Positions 46,989-59,381 are shown, counted from the first letter of the stretch. The stretch: DNA of 64,000 nt from Manduca sexta (GCF_014839805.1 NC_051135.1:14883291-14947290); one strand, 5' to 3'. The notes: generated by a model not told the origin, from the letters alone. Numbers and translations are program-made.

Positions 46989-49204
46989 TATGTTTTGTAT
47001 TTAATGTAGTTTTATTTTCTTTTATATTTAAGACAATCTCCCCTTGTGTTTAGTGGCCGCTTAGATCATCTATAGTTTAGGAGGTGCCGGGTTCATGTTT
47101 GTGGGTTTTCTAACTCGTTTAATCCAGATTTGTATTTACTAAGGGGATTAAAAACAGACAGGGGTCCAGTTGTAAACAGTTTAACAAATCATTTCTACAA
47201 TATATTTGGAAACAACACCACATAGGAGTGGGAGAAGAGCTGAATGTTGGCGGCGTAGACCGAATACTGTTCTTTTAGCATCTGAAGCAGAAGAGACTTA
47301 GAAATAATATAGTGTAAATGATAACGTACCCGTCAACGGTTGGGTGCAGTGTGCGGCTGCGTTATGGCGTAACACTCCCAAATTTAATATGGATCCATAA
47401 AAAGAGATAAGAAAATTATTACATTATTAAAATTCTATAATTTTCATTTTATGATATCGATTAGAATAGATTAAATAAAACGTGCCTGTAACGTATAAAA
47501 TAATTAAGTTTAACAACTGTTTTATTGAGCGTGTAGGAAACTTTAGGAATGTCTCGTCTCTGTTAGTATTGTACAATTAACATTACTAGATGGTGGTTCT
47601 CTTGTATCGGAGTCTCTGTACTTAGCTAGAACGGTTTTTTTACAGTAATCAGTGTGCAATTTGTTTTATATTTTTTAACGTCAAATGTGCTAATAAATAT
47701 CTGTGAGGTTGATGTCGGGTAGTACAGCGTTGCTGCCAATCAGATCATTTCTGGATTAATCAATTCTGAAAAGCATTATTGGTCATTAGATGTGACTTTA
47801 CAATCAGGTAAGAGCATTGTACCACGTCTTTTCTGGAAGCTACATACACTAGTATTAAAACATATTTTATTAACGTCTGCCCGCGGTTTTACTCGCATGC
47901 TATGTTGGAACCGGGATAAAAGGAGTAGCAGTCACGGGAGTATATATAATAGTAATTTCCTATAAATGGAACAAAATAAGAATTTACACCGACGTATACA
48001 AATAGGCGCATTTGAACAATAAAACATATATATGCATTACTTACTTTAAAAAAGGGAGCGGCAGACAATATCACATTACTGCCAATTTCAAGAATCGCAA
48101 TCGATCGTACGAACGAACCAATCATAATAAAGTATTTTTGACATGCTTACAAATGACTCGTTTTGATTGGTTTATTATCGGGATCAGATAGATGACTATG
48201 ATTGTGGTTTCTTTGACATCATCTGCTAGAACATTAAACACGCGACCTACAATTGCGATGTTGTGGATACAATTTTGTAAAATAGTTTTATTTCAATGTC
48301 TAACATTCTCCTAAACATAAGAACCATTGAACAATTTCATCTTACAAATAATAAGTCTGACTAATTATTTGCTAAGTGTTTTGAATAGATAGAGCTTTGG
48401 CGACTAAAAAAGAGTTGCAAACAGAATACAACAAAAGTTTACAAACTATAAAATTGACATACCAATTATCATATAAAAAACTTAATTATAAAATTGTTTT
48501 ACATATTTTTTATATTATGTAAAGCTGGCTTGGTTGATGGAAACAAAGACCATAGGTTATTACATGTATATATAAAATATATAAATAATATCACTCTGTA
48601 TTATATACTGTTCCACTGCTGGGCACGGGCCTTCTCTTCTGTAACTGACTTTTCGTAACTTTCTGTAACTTTGAATCTCCGAAACGTCGGGAGAAAAGTA
48701 AAATCTAAAAAACCGCGACAAAATTCGTAAAATAGTTTAATTTAAATTGTGTTGATGGAATTATAATTGTTTTGGAACAAAAACTACAACTACTAAAATC
48801 TGAATTCGGTTATTGTGATCCGACATATTCCCACATACGCCCACGAAACTTAGCAGTAACAAGTTATGGAGGACGATAACGAACATACACCATGCCTGCC
48901 GTTATATAGATTAGGATTCGTAACTTTTACGACACTATATTATCAGTATTATATTATTTCCGCACATTTTACATTACTTATAGCTAAACAATATGATAAT
49001 ATTTATTATTTTCACCGATATTAATAAGTACATATAACGTAACTTTGTGTGTTTATCTGAAAGAATATTAATTCAATGTTAAACGTTATCTATACTATAA
49101 CATACTTTAAAGGTGATGTGCGTACATTAGCATATATAACTAATGTGACTTGATAAACAAAAGACTTGGTAAAAATTACAAAACAGTCAATACACAATTG
49201 ATAA

Positions 49205-49650
49205 CAAAAATAGCTCGGAGTTAATTTTTGCCTTTCTTCTTCGGGTAGTCATCGCTTACGTAGCTAGTAAAGGCTGGTAGGTTAGCTAAGTTAGGACCTT
49301 TATCGTCCTCACCGGTGAGGACCAAGACGCGTTTTTCCCTTTGTCTTTATTAAGATTATTTTTGTACTTTATTTTATTTAATAACAAAAGGCATGAAACA
49401 GAACACAAACAATAATTAATAATACATATTACGTGCATTATATACGTTATATACATCTTTTTTATTTCTTATTTCCTGCCAGCCCGAGTTGGCTTCTTTG
49501 TTTACTTTGTACTTCATCTATCTTATTACCCATATAAAATGTCTATACTTACATAAACGACTCAATTGGAGCAATTATATAGTCTCATGTACTTTGACTT
49601 ATCATAAGCGCAAGTATGTTCGCCTGTGTGATGAATAAAGATTTTTTTTT
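49205..49650 (+). mobile_element. LINE 3' end, family X
   Basis: AGCTCGGAGTTAATTTTTGC, TTCTTCGGGTAGTCATCGCT, CCAGCCCGAGTTGGCTTCTT and TTCGCCTGTGTGATGAATAA, then a poly(T)-containing stretch. It carries an AT-rich stretch of about 60 bp at 49380-49440 absent from 31224-31575. Confidence 0.6.
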
Positions 49651-50459
49651 TATTAATTTCATATAAAGCCACACTGTCTTTGGCCCTAAATTAGGGACAC
49701 CTCCAAGTGCCATATTCTAAGGGCTATGACGTTAACATCAAATTAATCATCTGTCTGAGACCAATCGGTTTAACCTTAAATACAAAAAAAATATATAATT
49801 GAACAAGGTATCCTTTCTCCCCTGCATAAAGTACTTAATTTATATACGTGCACGCGGCAATAGAATTATTTGAAATTGTTATATTAAGCTATAAATGATA
49901 AGACTGAGATTAAAAAGGAACGGGTGATTAAATATAAATTACTTTTTATTAGATTACAATAAATTTGACTGAAACATGTTTTTTAAAGTTTTATCTAATA
50001 TGTAGGAATTACCCATTAGTATGTAGGTAAGCCGACAAGACACAAATCAAAGGAATCAAATCTCTGCGACTTAATAAACGCCTACACTAAAACCATATAA
50101 TTCGATGTAATTAAAAAAATATATTGATTTGTCTGTCTCAGAGACAAATATGCGAATATAAAAAAGTTCTAGAGCTAGCCTACTACAAACGGACACGATT
50201 TACCTCTACGTACCTAATGTAGGCAAACAGCTTTATATCGATTCTCAGATATTGTAGTGATTTTTGTTTGAAGGGAAAACTTGTTGTTAACATTGCCTTG
50301 AATAATCGTTCCTTATATCGTTGTTCTCGGATATGCCACATTCCCCACAATAATCGCGAATATTCGTATCCTACCTATCTCTTCCGCATCCTTGTTTGTC
50401 TTTTCTGTGCTTGTTAGTCTGATCTGGTTCGTTTTTTATTTTTATTGGTAATAGAATAT

Positions 50460-50690
50460 ATTTTATATCCGCTAGGATAGAGACTACCGTAACTACTACA
50501 AGGTATTAAAACCCGCCAAAGTGGCCCACGTTAGTGTGTCGCGTTCTGGGATTAGCCCGTGGATATCCGGTTTCAAGAGGCCGGCATAATTGTGTCGACT
50601 ATCCAGGGGTAATCATCTCTCATCAGTCGACACTCTGGATCCCACTCCACTTACCTTCAGGTGCAGTAGGGTCCCTGCCGTGTCCAAACA
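50460..50690 (+). repeat. Interspersed repeat-4 copy
   Basis: TTTTATATCCGCTAGGATAG, AAGAGGCCGGCATAATTGTG, GGTAATCATCTCTCATCAGT and CCCACTCCACTTACCTTCAG match 37968-38170. Confidence 0.65.
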
Positions 50691-50828
50691 AAAACAATAA
50701 AATAAAAAATAAATGGTCAAGGGGCCTCAATTCCTCTACGGGGACGTATTCATCTTTTTGCAATAACGCGCGAACTAATTATAACTATGACTATGAATTA
50801 ATGATTATTATAACTATGAATTAATTAT

Positions 50829-51093
50829 GACTGCCTCGGTGGCGTAGTTGTATTGCATGTCCGGTACAATAGCGCTCTGAGGTCCTGGGTTCGAATCCCG
50901 GGTCGGGCAAAGTGATATTTGGGTTTTTCTGCTCAGTATCAGCCCGGAGTCTGGAATTTGTGCCCGATATGGCGATAGGCTCTCCCCCTATCACATCATG
51001 GGACGGAACATACTTGGCGAAAAGTGGGTGCCCTAGTTGCGCCTCTGCATACCCCTTCAGGGATAAATGCGTGATGTTATGTATGTATGTATG
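50829..51093 (+). mobile_element. SINE-2 copy with perfect B box
   Basis: Head GACTGCCTCGGTGGCGTAGT, B box GGTTCGAATCC at 50888-50898, body CTGCTCAGTATCAGCCCGGA and CATCATGGGACGGAACATAC, tail (TATG)n. Possible 7-bp duplication TAATTAT at 50822-50828 and 51094-51100. The best-preserved SINE-2 in the window. Confidence 0.78.
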
Positions 51094-51725
51094 TAATTAT
51101 AAAAGGAAAAGAGAATCCCTTTTTAATTTGAAAAATATCACCTAGGTGGCATAAATTGTTATAGGAAAGGATAAAATGGAGAAAGCATAGTCGGACTCAT
51201 GGTCGGGCAAAGTGATAGTGTCTGGAATTTGTGCCCGATAGTCTCTGAAAATTTTAATCAAAATGTCCGTAGTTATGTAAGTGATCTTAAGTGTTATGCA
51301 GAAATAATAATATTTATTCTTATAAATTGTTTTTACGTATCATAAATGCAAGATTGTTCACCTACGTGGTAAATAAAGTATTTTTTTAACGAGAAAAATG
51401 GGTGCTCTGGTTGTACCTCTGTCTACCCATAAGATAAAGTAATTATGAGTGTTTGTTTTAAAATATGGATGAAGTTCAGTTGCATTTTGAAAGTGAAACT
51501 TGAGAGACGTATAAAGCCGTTACATAGCAGGTAAATATAACATTATGCATCTAAGAGCCGCTTGCGTGTTTTACAAGTAATTTATATAACTTCAACTTCA
51601 AGGTAGTTATTAACGTAGGGTTAAATGTTTTTTTTTCTTGCACTGCCAAGAGTTTATAGTTGCTTAGGGATAAGATGTCTAAACCGTGGATTAACCCGCA
51701 CTTAAGTTACATTTCTAACATCGAG

Positions 51726-52265
51726 TTAAAATTGTGAAGGTATGCTAGTCTGTGCTGTGTGTTTGAAAAGTAGTAACATTGTTTCGTTTTTTTTTACTAT
51801 CATTATGACTGACTTTTTTTTTGACTGTATGTTTTTTTTTGTTAAGTACTTACGCTTGTGAGCCTGAGATGAGTCGGCTTTTACAAACACACCGGATTTT
51901 TGGATAAGCGCTAGGGAGTATAGGCGCTCGCAACCCTTGTTCAGAATTATTTGATAGTAGTCCCCAACTTTAGTTGCAGACCTAATTTGCAGAGAGACAT
52001 TAAGTACGTCATAGCATTTAATATTTACGTCACCCAATTTTTGCTGGTTTGCGGTTAGCGTCAACGGTTTTTTTTGTTTTATTTTTATGACATGTTTATT
52101 TTTGATTATTATATCATTACGCGAACTGCGACTACCTGCGTGTGATATTTTACGGACGTTAAAAAGATTTCTTTTCCTGTTTACGAAACAATACGAAACT
52201 GTGATCACAAAATACTCGCCAGATCGAAGATACTTAAAAATAATTAATAATAAGAAGGTCGACAT
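51726..52265 (-). CDS. Unrecognised 179-codon open frame
   Basis: ATG at 52265 to a stop at 51726, unusually long for this AT-rich DNA. The first 25 residues are hydrophobic. The rest is Lys/Arg-rich, with IIIKNKHVIKIKQKKPLTLT, LGDVNIKCYDVLNVSLQIRS and a basic stretch KRKYLTKKNIQSKKKS. I recognise no domain, splice structure or transposon motif. It may be a remnant of an unfamiliar element, an orphan gene, or chance. Confidence 0.2.
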   Translation of the reverse strand: MSTFLLLIIFKYLRSGEYFVITVSYCFVNRKRNLFNVRKISHAGSRSSRNDIIIKNKHVIKIKQKKPLTLTANQQKLGDVNIKCYDVLNVSLQIRSATKVGDYYQIILNKGCERLYSLALIQKSGVFVKADSSQAHKRKYLTKKNIQSKKKSVIMIVKKNETMLLLFKHTAQTSIPSQF

Positions 52266-53080
52266 TCAACATGTAGGATCATTACATCAGTTTCGCGACC
52301 AGCTCCACTACACTCCACTACACTACACACAGTAAGCGACCACTTGCCTGGATAGATTTCTTTAATTACAGATAACAACCTTCTTCTTCGAAATAAAAAC
52401 AAAATGTATTCTTTAAATATTATTGGAATAGTTATTGAGTAGTATTTGACTAAATTTATACCAACTTCTTAGTCTAAAATAAAAAAAGGACCCTCAAATT
52501 AGGTGTTGGCTGAGAGGTCTGTTGATATACTAAAATAAAAAATAACAAAATAGCAAGGCGCGCGGCGTTAAAGACAAATATACGTTGTGGTGGTCAAATA
52601 TTGAAATACATATTATATTTATTAAAACGGTAGAAAGCAGCCAATCGGTCCTATTCCGTCTCGCAAATTCTCTTTTCCCCTGATTTTCATATGGTTATTC
52701 TATTCTTGATATTTAAAATATGGTTATACAAACAACATTGTATTTGCAGTTATAAAATCCTGAAAGATGCAAAATTTTAATTACTGACCACATGTTTCCA
52801 TGAATTTTGTCTATTTAATTTATGAGAAGTGGTTGCGAACTGAAATAGTCTACAAAATAAGATCGATGGGAGTTTGCGACCACCAAGCCTTATTAAAAAA
52901 GAATGATCGTAAACTCAAATAAGATGAAGTAGATATTTTCAGAAATTGACCATAAGTTTTATATTTTAATTTATTTAAGGTGATTAAATACTATTCGTAT
53001 TAATTATTATTTTATATTTAATTTAAGTTTTATTTGAAGAAACAACAAATATTTTATATCTATATTTTTTTTTTTTTAAT

Positions 53081-53126
53081 AGCGGTCACAATCAAATACT
53101 CACTAGAGTATTTGATTGTGACCGCT
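53081..53126. repeat. Perfect 21-bp inverted repeat with 4-nt loop
   Basis: Arms 53081-53101 and 53106-53126 (AGCGGTCACAATCAAATACT and its complement), loop ACTA. It follows a run of 17 T interrupted by none (53064-53080 region) and precedes a GACTACTGCTAC-type short repeat. Confidence 0.85.
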
Positions 53127-53779
53127 ACTACGACTACTGCTACGACTACTAAGTCGTAAACTGACACTGGATGTTTTTGTACATGTCCCCTTATTTTTAA
53201 ACTATATTTAGAACGCTTTCGATTCTACAAGTAAAATACATACATATATTTTGAATCAGTCGATAACTGGCGCAACGTCCCTACGACTAAATATGCCATG
53301 TCACTTCAAATCTCCCACCGAGAAAAAAATTTAGCCAAGTTTCTGTCGTCAGAGAGAAAAAAGTAAATTAATGTTTAATTTACATTTTTTTTTTTAATAT
53401 GGCCAGTTTCAAATTTTTGCCAACAATTAAAAGAACTTTGTTGGGTTAATAGACTTTCGGATAGCTCTGAGTAAAAATATCATATAATAATAACCCTGAG
53501 TTAGCAAATCCCTAGTTATTTAAACATCTAAAATTTACGTGAAGTGTCAAAAGACTAAAATATGTAAAGTTCACTGTCCTTTTGATCGTGAGGATCGTTT
53601 GACGATACATGTATAATTGTACATACTACCTTGAAACAATCAGTGACTTCCACAACATCGTTAAGTATGACGTATTTCCCCATTTTTGAATGGAAAAATC
53701 CGTCTAGAGGTCATGTTTTAAAACGGCTGTTTACCTTAATATCAAAGAAATGTAATTAAATATTATATCTGTATGTAAA

Positions 53780-54225
53780 TGACAAGCTATTTTCGCGGGT
53801 TTGCTCATGTGAAAGAGGTTTCCGGGTTAAAAGTTCCGCTACATATTTTCCCGGGAAAGAAAGTAAGCTATGTCCGTCCCAGGGTCTCATATTATCTCTA
53901 TACCAATTTTCATTAAAATCCATTGAATAGATTTTTATGATATATTGTTTAGAATGTTTTAAGAGGAACAATTCCGTCATAGATGATTGTTGCGTAACTT
54001 TATCCGTTTACTCGGCGCACGCAACGGAAGCTCTCAAAAGAAATAATTTTCTCCCGTTTTGCTCTGCTCTCATTGGTCAAATCAAGACGTTATATAGATA
54101 ATATACTTTCTTGATAAATGGGCTTTCCAACACAAAAAAAAAAATCAATTTGAATCAGTGGTTCTTGAGATTAGCGCGTTCAAACAAACAAACTATTTAG
54201 CAGTATATAATATTATAGATTATAG
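53780..54225 (-). mobile_element. Helitron-like fragment, reversed
   Basis: AGCTATTTTCGCGGGTTTGC at the low end, ATTAAAATCCATTGAATAG, TCCGTTTACTCGGCGCACGC, and GAGATTAGCGCGTTCAAACA at the high end; the order is the reverse of 2915-3793 with one repeat unit. Confidence 0.6.
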
Positions 54226-56282
54226 ATTACCTTGACATTTGTTTTATGTAAATTATACACATACAAGTAGAATATTTATTTATATCAAACTATAGTTCTG
54301 TGTCAAAATACACCGTTTCGAGGTATTGCGTATTAAAAATATAAAAAAAAAACGAAAAATCATTAAGCGCAATTCTTACATACTTATTTAAAATGGTCTT
54401 GTTTCAATGTTATACTATAATTCTTTATACAGTCAGTATGCCGTTAATTTAAAGTCAATTATCTTTATTATAAAATTTTTAAAACAATATATTGTGTTGT
54501 GTCGTTATTACACCGACAAATAAAAAATAATAATATTTAAAACAGTATAGAGTATTAATTGGCTCGCAATATTGAGATCTAGGTATCTTGTTTAAAACAA
54601 GGCAATACGTTTTACGGTATATTTTTTTATTATTTACTCAATCTTTTAAATACTTAGGTACTTATTAATATTTTACAATTACACACAATTGTTTGTGAAA
54701 CTATTAAAGTTTTTTAAGAAATCAATGAACAATAAAGTTATTATGTGATGCAATTTGTTGATATCAATGGAGAATGACTTCCTGGGTTTATAGATATAGT
54801 TACAATAGAAGTTCCACAGGGCTCAATTTTTGGACCTTTATTTTTTTATTTTATATAAATGACACGATATTTTATAAGGGTCAAATATGAGGTAGTGTAT
54901 TTGCACATAATATAAAGAAGAGTTTGTTTGTTTGAACGCGCTTATCTCAGGAACTTCTTATTTGAATTAAACAATTTCATTAATGTCGGATAACCCATTT
55001 ATCGAAGAAGGATAGAAACTGTATGACAATACGTTACACATAATATTATTTTTTTTATTCGTAATATATGTAACTGTAAGCGTCTTGGCTATGACATACT
55101 CTCTTACTGTCTGTACCTGCGGCGGCGTCGTGTGACGGGTCGGCCACTTCCCTACAATATGGTTGAGGAGGCCGATGGCTGGCACATGCGTCATACTCGT
55201 GAACGGGTGCTACTTGTGTAGTTTGTTCTGCCCAATATGCTTACTTTATCTAAGTACTAGGGGTATTATATTAGAAGTATTATATTTCATGATACCTGAG
55301 AAGGTGCTTTGTATGGAAATTTATATTTTGTGAATATATTAACTGCTCTAAACAACAATAAAAACCCAATTTTATTATTTTCTCATCATGTACTGTAGTT
55401 TATACCCTCAACTAAATAAAATAAAATTTATTTTGCGCGTTCTATCGTGGCTTTTATATTATAATTCTCTGCCGACGTTTCCTGACGTTTAGTTTTATTT
55501 TAATGTCTCACATTATCGTAAATATAATAAATAATTATACCTTAAACTAATTTTGAAAAGAGCAATACCAGAGTTTCTTGCCCGTTCTACTGTGATGAGA
55601 ACTGTTCTCCGAACTAGTGGTAGAGTTACAATGACGGAATCTAAATAACGTATAACATTTTACAGGTTCAAATAAATTATTACAGTTAAATCAAATATTA
55701 TCTTGAAGTCGTATTTTACAATATCAAAGCGGTATTACAAAATTTTATTAAACAAATATCTATAAAGTTAAAAAACGACTACTAAATCACTATTTATTTA
55801 TAATATTTGATTTTGCCAACTGTTACTATTATTTACTTTAACGGAATTTAAAATGTTAGTTCTCCATGAATGTAGACGTTTTTTCAAAAATGTTCTAGAT
55901 TATTCCTATTGTTAATCCTAAATATACGAAACACTGATTTTAATTATTATGGACATTAGAAAGGCCAACTATTGCTCTCATTTGAATAATAATAATAAAA
56001 ATATAATGACTTTAACTCCGATAGTTTAGTAATGTCATGTTTGGCGGCAAACATTCCGATGCTTCATGGATTAATAAGCGAGTTAAATGTTAAGGTCGAC
56101 ATTCCATCCACTTACCATCAGATGTAGTGGAGTCACGTTGCTGGGCCAGTACATAAAAAAAAATAATGAATATTTTATTGAGGAACGTGGATATTTTGCG
56201 TCGATCTTTTGCGTGGGTTCCTATATTTCTTTTAAAAATTATTACACAATTACTTATTTTAAATTTATTATACAAGATGAAG

Positions 56283-56414
56283 GATGGCGAGCGCAGTGGA
56301 ATACCAAACAATTCTTTGTAATTCAAGGCATTGGATGGTGTCTCTACTGTTTATAGGCAGTCGTATCGCTTGCCATCGGACGAACGGCAAGTTCGTCTCG
56401 TCATTCAGAGCAAT
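56283..56414 (-). repeat. Interspersed repeat-3, reversed, abutting the copia LTR
   Basis: GGCGAGCGCAGTGGAATACC, GGCATTGGATGGTGTCTCTA and AACGGCAAGTTCGTCTCGTC are the reverse complement of the first part of 37409-37540. The copia LTR starts at 56415, so the copia element appears to have inserted at or near the repeat's end. Confidence 0.6.
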
Positions 56415-56591
56415 TGTTGGAGATTGTAACCTTCGTCGTGACTTATTATTTTTTATATGTTCTATTTTTAGAACTAATTGTATTTTGTTTGCCATAGTTA
56501 CTTCTCTTTAGTCCGAAATAAACACTCATGTCAATAACATCTTTTAACTAACTTTATTTAATTACTAAGAACATATACCATATTTACAACA
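56415..56591 (+). repeat. 5' LTR of Ty1/copia element
   Basis: 177 bp from TGTTGGAG to TTACAACA, with the TG..CA ends and TGTTG/CAACA inversion typical of copia LTRs. An AATAAA lies near 56516. It is followed by CGTTATCAGCACG, a possible primer-binding region. The partner 3' LTR is not in the window. Confidence 0.65.
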
Positions 56592-56695
56592 CGTTATCAG
56601 CACGAACGCTTAGTTCTTAGTTTTTTTTCACGTTATTTAGTAAAATAAAGTTGTATATATTTTTTGTGTGACTAGGAAATAGTAATAGTCTGAAA

Positions 56696-57454
56696 ATGTC
56701 ACATGAATCTGGAGATGTTTCGAGTGTGAAAAATTCCCCGTCGTCGAGCTCATCTTTTACATTTTCATGTTTGAGGAATAAAGATGGATATCCTACATGG
56801 AAATTTAAGATGCGCAATTACCTTATGCATGAGGATCTGTGGGAAACAATCGGTGGATACCCAAATGGAGACACAACCCCTGCCTCTACAAAGGTACGCA
56901 AAGACGCAAAGGCATTAGCAAAGATATGCTTATCAGTAGAAGGTGCAGCGATAACCCATATAAGATGTGCGAAAACTGCATCTGAGGCATGGACTTGTTT
57001 GCAAAAAGCCTTTGAAGATAAGGGAATAGGACGAAGATTATTTTTGGAGCGTAGACTGTACAGGTTGAGTCTATCAGAGTTCAAAAATATTGAACTATAT
57101 ATTAACGCAGTTATGTCAACCGCACAGGATCTTGCGGATATTGATGTAGTCATAGAGGACAAGTCTATTGCTGCAATACTTTTGGGAGGTCTAACTCCAA
57201 GGTATGAACCTCTCATTATGGCTTTAGAAAATTGCAATGTAGACGTGACTACAGAGTTGGTGAAAACAAAACTGCTTAATGAAATGTCCAAAGATGTGGC
57301 TACATCATTAGACTCTGTCTTTCATGCGAAGAAGAAGCCTAAGTCAATGAAGAAGAATATAGTTTGTTATGAGTGCAAGACACCTGGACATAAGAGACCA
57401 GACTGTCCACAGAGAAACAAGAAGGAGAAAAGGCAATGCGGTAAATACCAATGA
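56696..57454 (+). CDS. Ty1/copia Gag
   Basis: 252 codons. The UBN2/Gag-type region shows GYPTWKFKMRNYLMHEDLWE, ASEAWTCLQKAFEDKG and LLGGLTPRYEPLIMALEN. One CCHC knuckle CYECKTPGHKRPDC lies at about residues 223-236. Gag forms the particle that packages element RNA. The stop at 57452-57454 comes while the protease frame is already open in another frame (from 57369). Confidence 0.85.
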   Translation: MSHESGDVSSVKNSPSSSSSFTFSCLRNKDGYPTWKFKMRNYLMHEDLWETIGGYPNGDTTPASTKVRKDAKALAKICLSVEGAAITHIRCAKTASEAWTCLQKAFEDKGIGRRLFLERRLYRLSLSEFKNIELYINAVMSTAQDLADIDVVIEDKSIAAILLGGLTPRYEPLIMALENCNVDVTTELVKTKLLNEMSKDVATSLDSVFHAKKKPKSMKKNIVCYECKTPGHKRPDCPQRNKKEKRQCGKYQ

Positions 57455-57899
57455 TACGATATTTACAAGTCTTAATACTTCTGGAAACCCAAGAAAGGAC
57501 ATAATTTATGTAGATTCAGGTTGTACTAGACACATGACTTCTAGACGGGACTGGTTTCAGAATATCTCGATACAGAATCAAGGTACTGTTACTGTCGCAA
57601 ATGGAGAACAGATTAAGTGCTGCGGAATTGGAAATATTTCAATAAACACGCCCGAGAACGTGGTCAACAATATTAGTGATGTTGCTTATATACCAGATTT
57701 GAAAGCTAGTTTGTTATCTGTATATAAAACTGTTGAAAAGGGTTTTATTTGTGTTTTTGATAAAAATGGATGTAACTTTTATAAATCTGATACTTTTAAT
57801 TTTACAGGTGAATCTGTTGCTCATGCCTCGCCCTGTGGTGGACTGTACGTTTTAGATGGAACTGTAAATGTTTCCGAGAATGTGGCGGATAATTTTTGA
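57442..57899 (+). pseudogene. Ty1/copia protease region, out of frame with gag and integrase
   Basis: Aspartic protease with the active-site motif YVDSGCTRHMT (DSG), VTVANGEQIKCCGIG and the copia feature VAYIPDLKASLLSV. It lies in frame 3, whereas gag and integrase are both in frame 2, so two compensating single-base changes flank it. The frame ends at TGA 57897-57899. Confidence 0.75.
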
Positions 57900-58810
57900 C
57901 ACAAGATGTGCACTCTGGCTGTCAGGATAGTTATCAAATTTGGCATAAGAGGTTAGGACATTTGTGTCGTATAGGCATGAACCAACTGAAAAATCACAAG
58001 GTAGGTATAAAGTATACAGGAGTAGATAAAACTAGTTGTATCGCTTGTGTGGAAGGTAAACAAGCAAGAAAACCTTTCAAAAGGTTAGCGTTTAATAGGG
58101 CTACTTCCCCTTTGGAACTGATCCATATGGATTTGATGGGACCGGTGTCTACAACTTCTTTTCAAGGAAATAGATATATGTTGACAATAGTAGACGATTA
58201 TACGCGAAAAGTGTTTGCTTATTTTATTTCTTCTAAAACAGAAGTCAAAGATATATTTTGTGTGTTTCAATGTTTTGTTGAAAATCAGTTAGATAAAACA
58301 ATTAAAGCAATTAGGACTGATGGAGGTAAGGAGTTCGTGAATAAAGAGTTTGTTGATTATCTTGCTTCAAAAGGTATAGAACATCAAACAACGACGCCTT
58401 ATAGTCCTCAGCAAGTTGGAGTAGCGGAACGCACCCATCGTTCGGTTACAGAAAAGGCAAGAACGTTGCTAGCTGAAAGCTCACTACCGAAAGCATTCTG
58501 GGAAGATGCATTCCAAGTTGCCATTTACCTTAAGAATAGGTCTCCTCATCGAGCCTTAGGTGGACAAATTCCTTATGACAAATGGTATGGACGAAAAGGT
58601 GATCTTAGCCATCTAAAAGTATTTGGTTGTAGAGCTCTAGTCCATATACCTTCGTGTCACAGGAAGAAATTAGATGTCAAGGCACAGGAAGCAATTTTCG
58701 TCGGTTATTCTGAAAATCCAGGCACTTATATTTTTAGGGACCCTGCTAACCCACGAAAAGTTATTATATCCAGAGATGCAACCTTTTTGAAAATTGCTTT
58801 ACAGCGCTAA
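57896..58810 (+). CDS. Ty1/copia integrase
   Basis: GAG-pre/zinc part IWHKRLGHLCRIG with CIAC (HHCC). Catalytic core: Asp in LIHMDLMGP, Asp in AIRTDGGKEF and Glu in GVAERTHRSV (DDE triad intact). C-terminal copia signature HLKVFGCRALVHIP and KLDVKAQEAIFVGYS. Integrates the DNA copy. Ends at a TAA (58808-58810) before the RT domain, where an intact copia polyprotein would continue. Confidence 0.85.
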   Translation: MTQDVHSGCQDSYQIWHKRLGHLCRIGMNQLKNHKVGIKYTGVDKTSCIACVEGKQARKPFKRLAFNRATSPLELIHMDLMGPVSTTSFQGNRYMLTIVDDYTRKVFAYFISSKTEVKDIFCVFQCFVENQLDKTIKAIRTDGGKEFVNKEFVDYLASKGIEHQTTTPYSPQQVGVAERTHRSVTEKARTLLAESSLPKAFWEDAFQVAIYLKNRSPHRALGGQIPYDKWYGRKGDLSHLKVFGCRALVHIPSCHRKKLDVKAQEAIFVGYSENPGTYIFRDPANPRKVIISRDATFLKIALQR

Positions 58811-58976
58811 AGCAGAAGCAATCTGTCGCACAGTCAGAATCTATATTGTTATTTGATGAGCAAAAGAGATTGATTCTGAGTTTGATCATGACTGTCAATT
58901 CTATGACTGTGATGAGAGTATCAGCCCGGCGGCTGAAGCAACTTTACCAGTAAATCTAGAAAGTACAAAAGAGTCA

Positions 58977-59381
58977 GTGACTCTGGAAGAGCGAGAGTCT
59001 CTCAGTGACTTAAGGCTGCCTAGTGTGGAAGAAGTGACAGCGAATTTGGAACAGGAATCGCACCCTGAGCGCAGATACCCTTCCAGAGATAGAAAAGCAA
59101 CAAATTTTTATAAAGCTTACAATACGTCAATGGTAGATTCTAATGAACCTACGACATATTACGAAGCTACTCATGCCGATGATGCTCATAAGTGGCAACA
59201 TGCTATGGTTGATGAGTATAGTTCCTTAAGGAAACTCCATACATGGAATTTAGTAGATAGACCTAACAAAAGGTTATACCATGTAAATGGATTTACAAAA
59301 TTAAAAGGGATGCTTATGGTAATATTACCAAGTATAAAGCGAGACTCGTCGTCAAAGGTTTTCATCAAGTTGAAAGTGTAG
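58977..59381 (+). pseudogene. Ty1/copia linker and RT N-terminal part, frame broken
   Basis: Acidic linker (SLSDLRLPSVEEVTANLE, RRYPSRDRKATNFYKA) then the RT start WQHAMVDEYSSLRKLHTWNL. In frame 3. It ends in a stop at 59379-59381 and the RT continues in frame 2, so at least one frameshift lies near 59300-59400. Confidence 0.7.

Larger units (their letters stand above)
46989..51725. other. Gene-free region with scattered repeats
   Basis: No gene recognised. Contains a SINE-1 3' remnant near 48610-48650 (reversed), the CGTCGGGAGAA repeat at 48665-48755, a family X LINE end (49205-49650), repeat-4 (50460-50690), SINE-2 (50829-51093) and a LINE-like AATAAA end near 51290-51390. The rest is AT-rich and unassigned. 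Confidence 0.55.
52266..56414. other. Gene-free region left of the copia element
   Basis: AT-rich. Contains a 21-bp perfect hairpin (53081-53126), a reversed Helitron-like fragment (53780-54225), a short forward Helitron-like piece (54915-54975), the reversed CGTCGGGAGAA repeat near 55440-55510, a repeat-4 end near 56096-56150 and reversed repeat-3 (56283-56414). No gene recognised. Confidence 0.55.
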
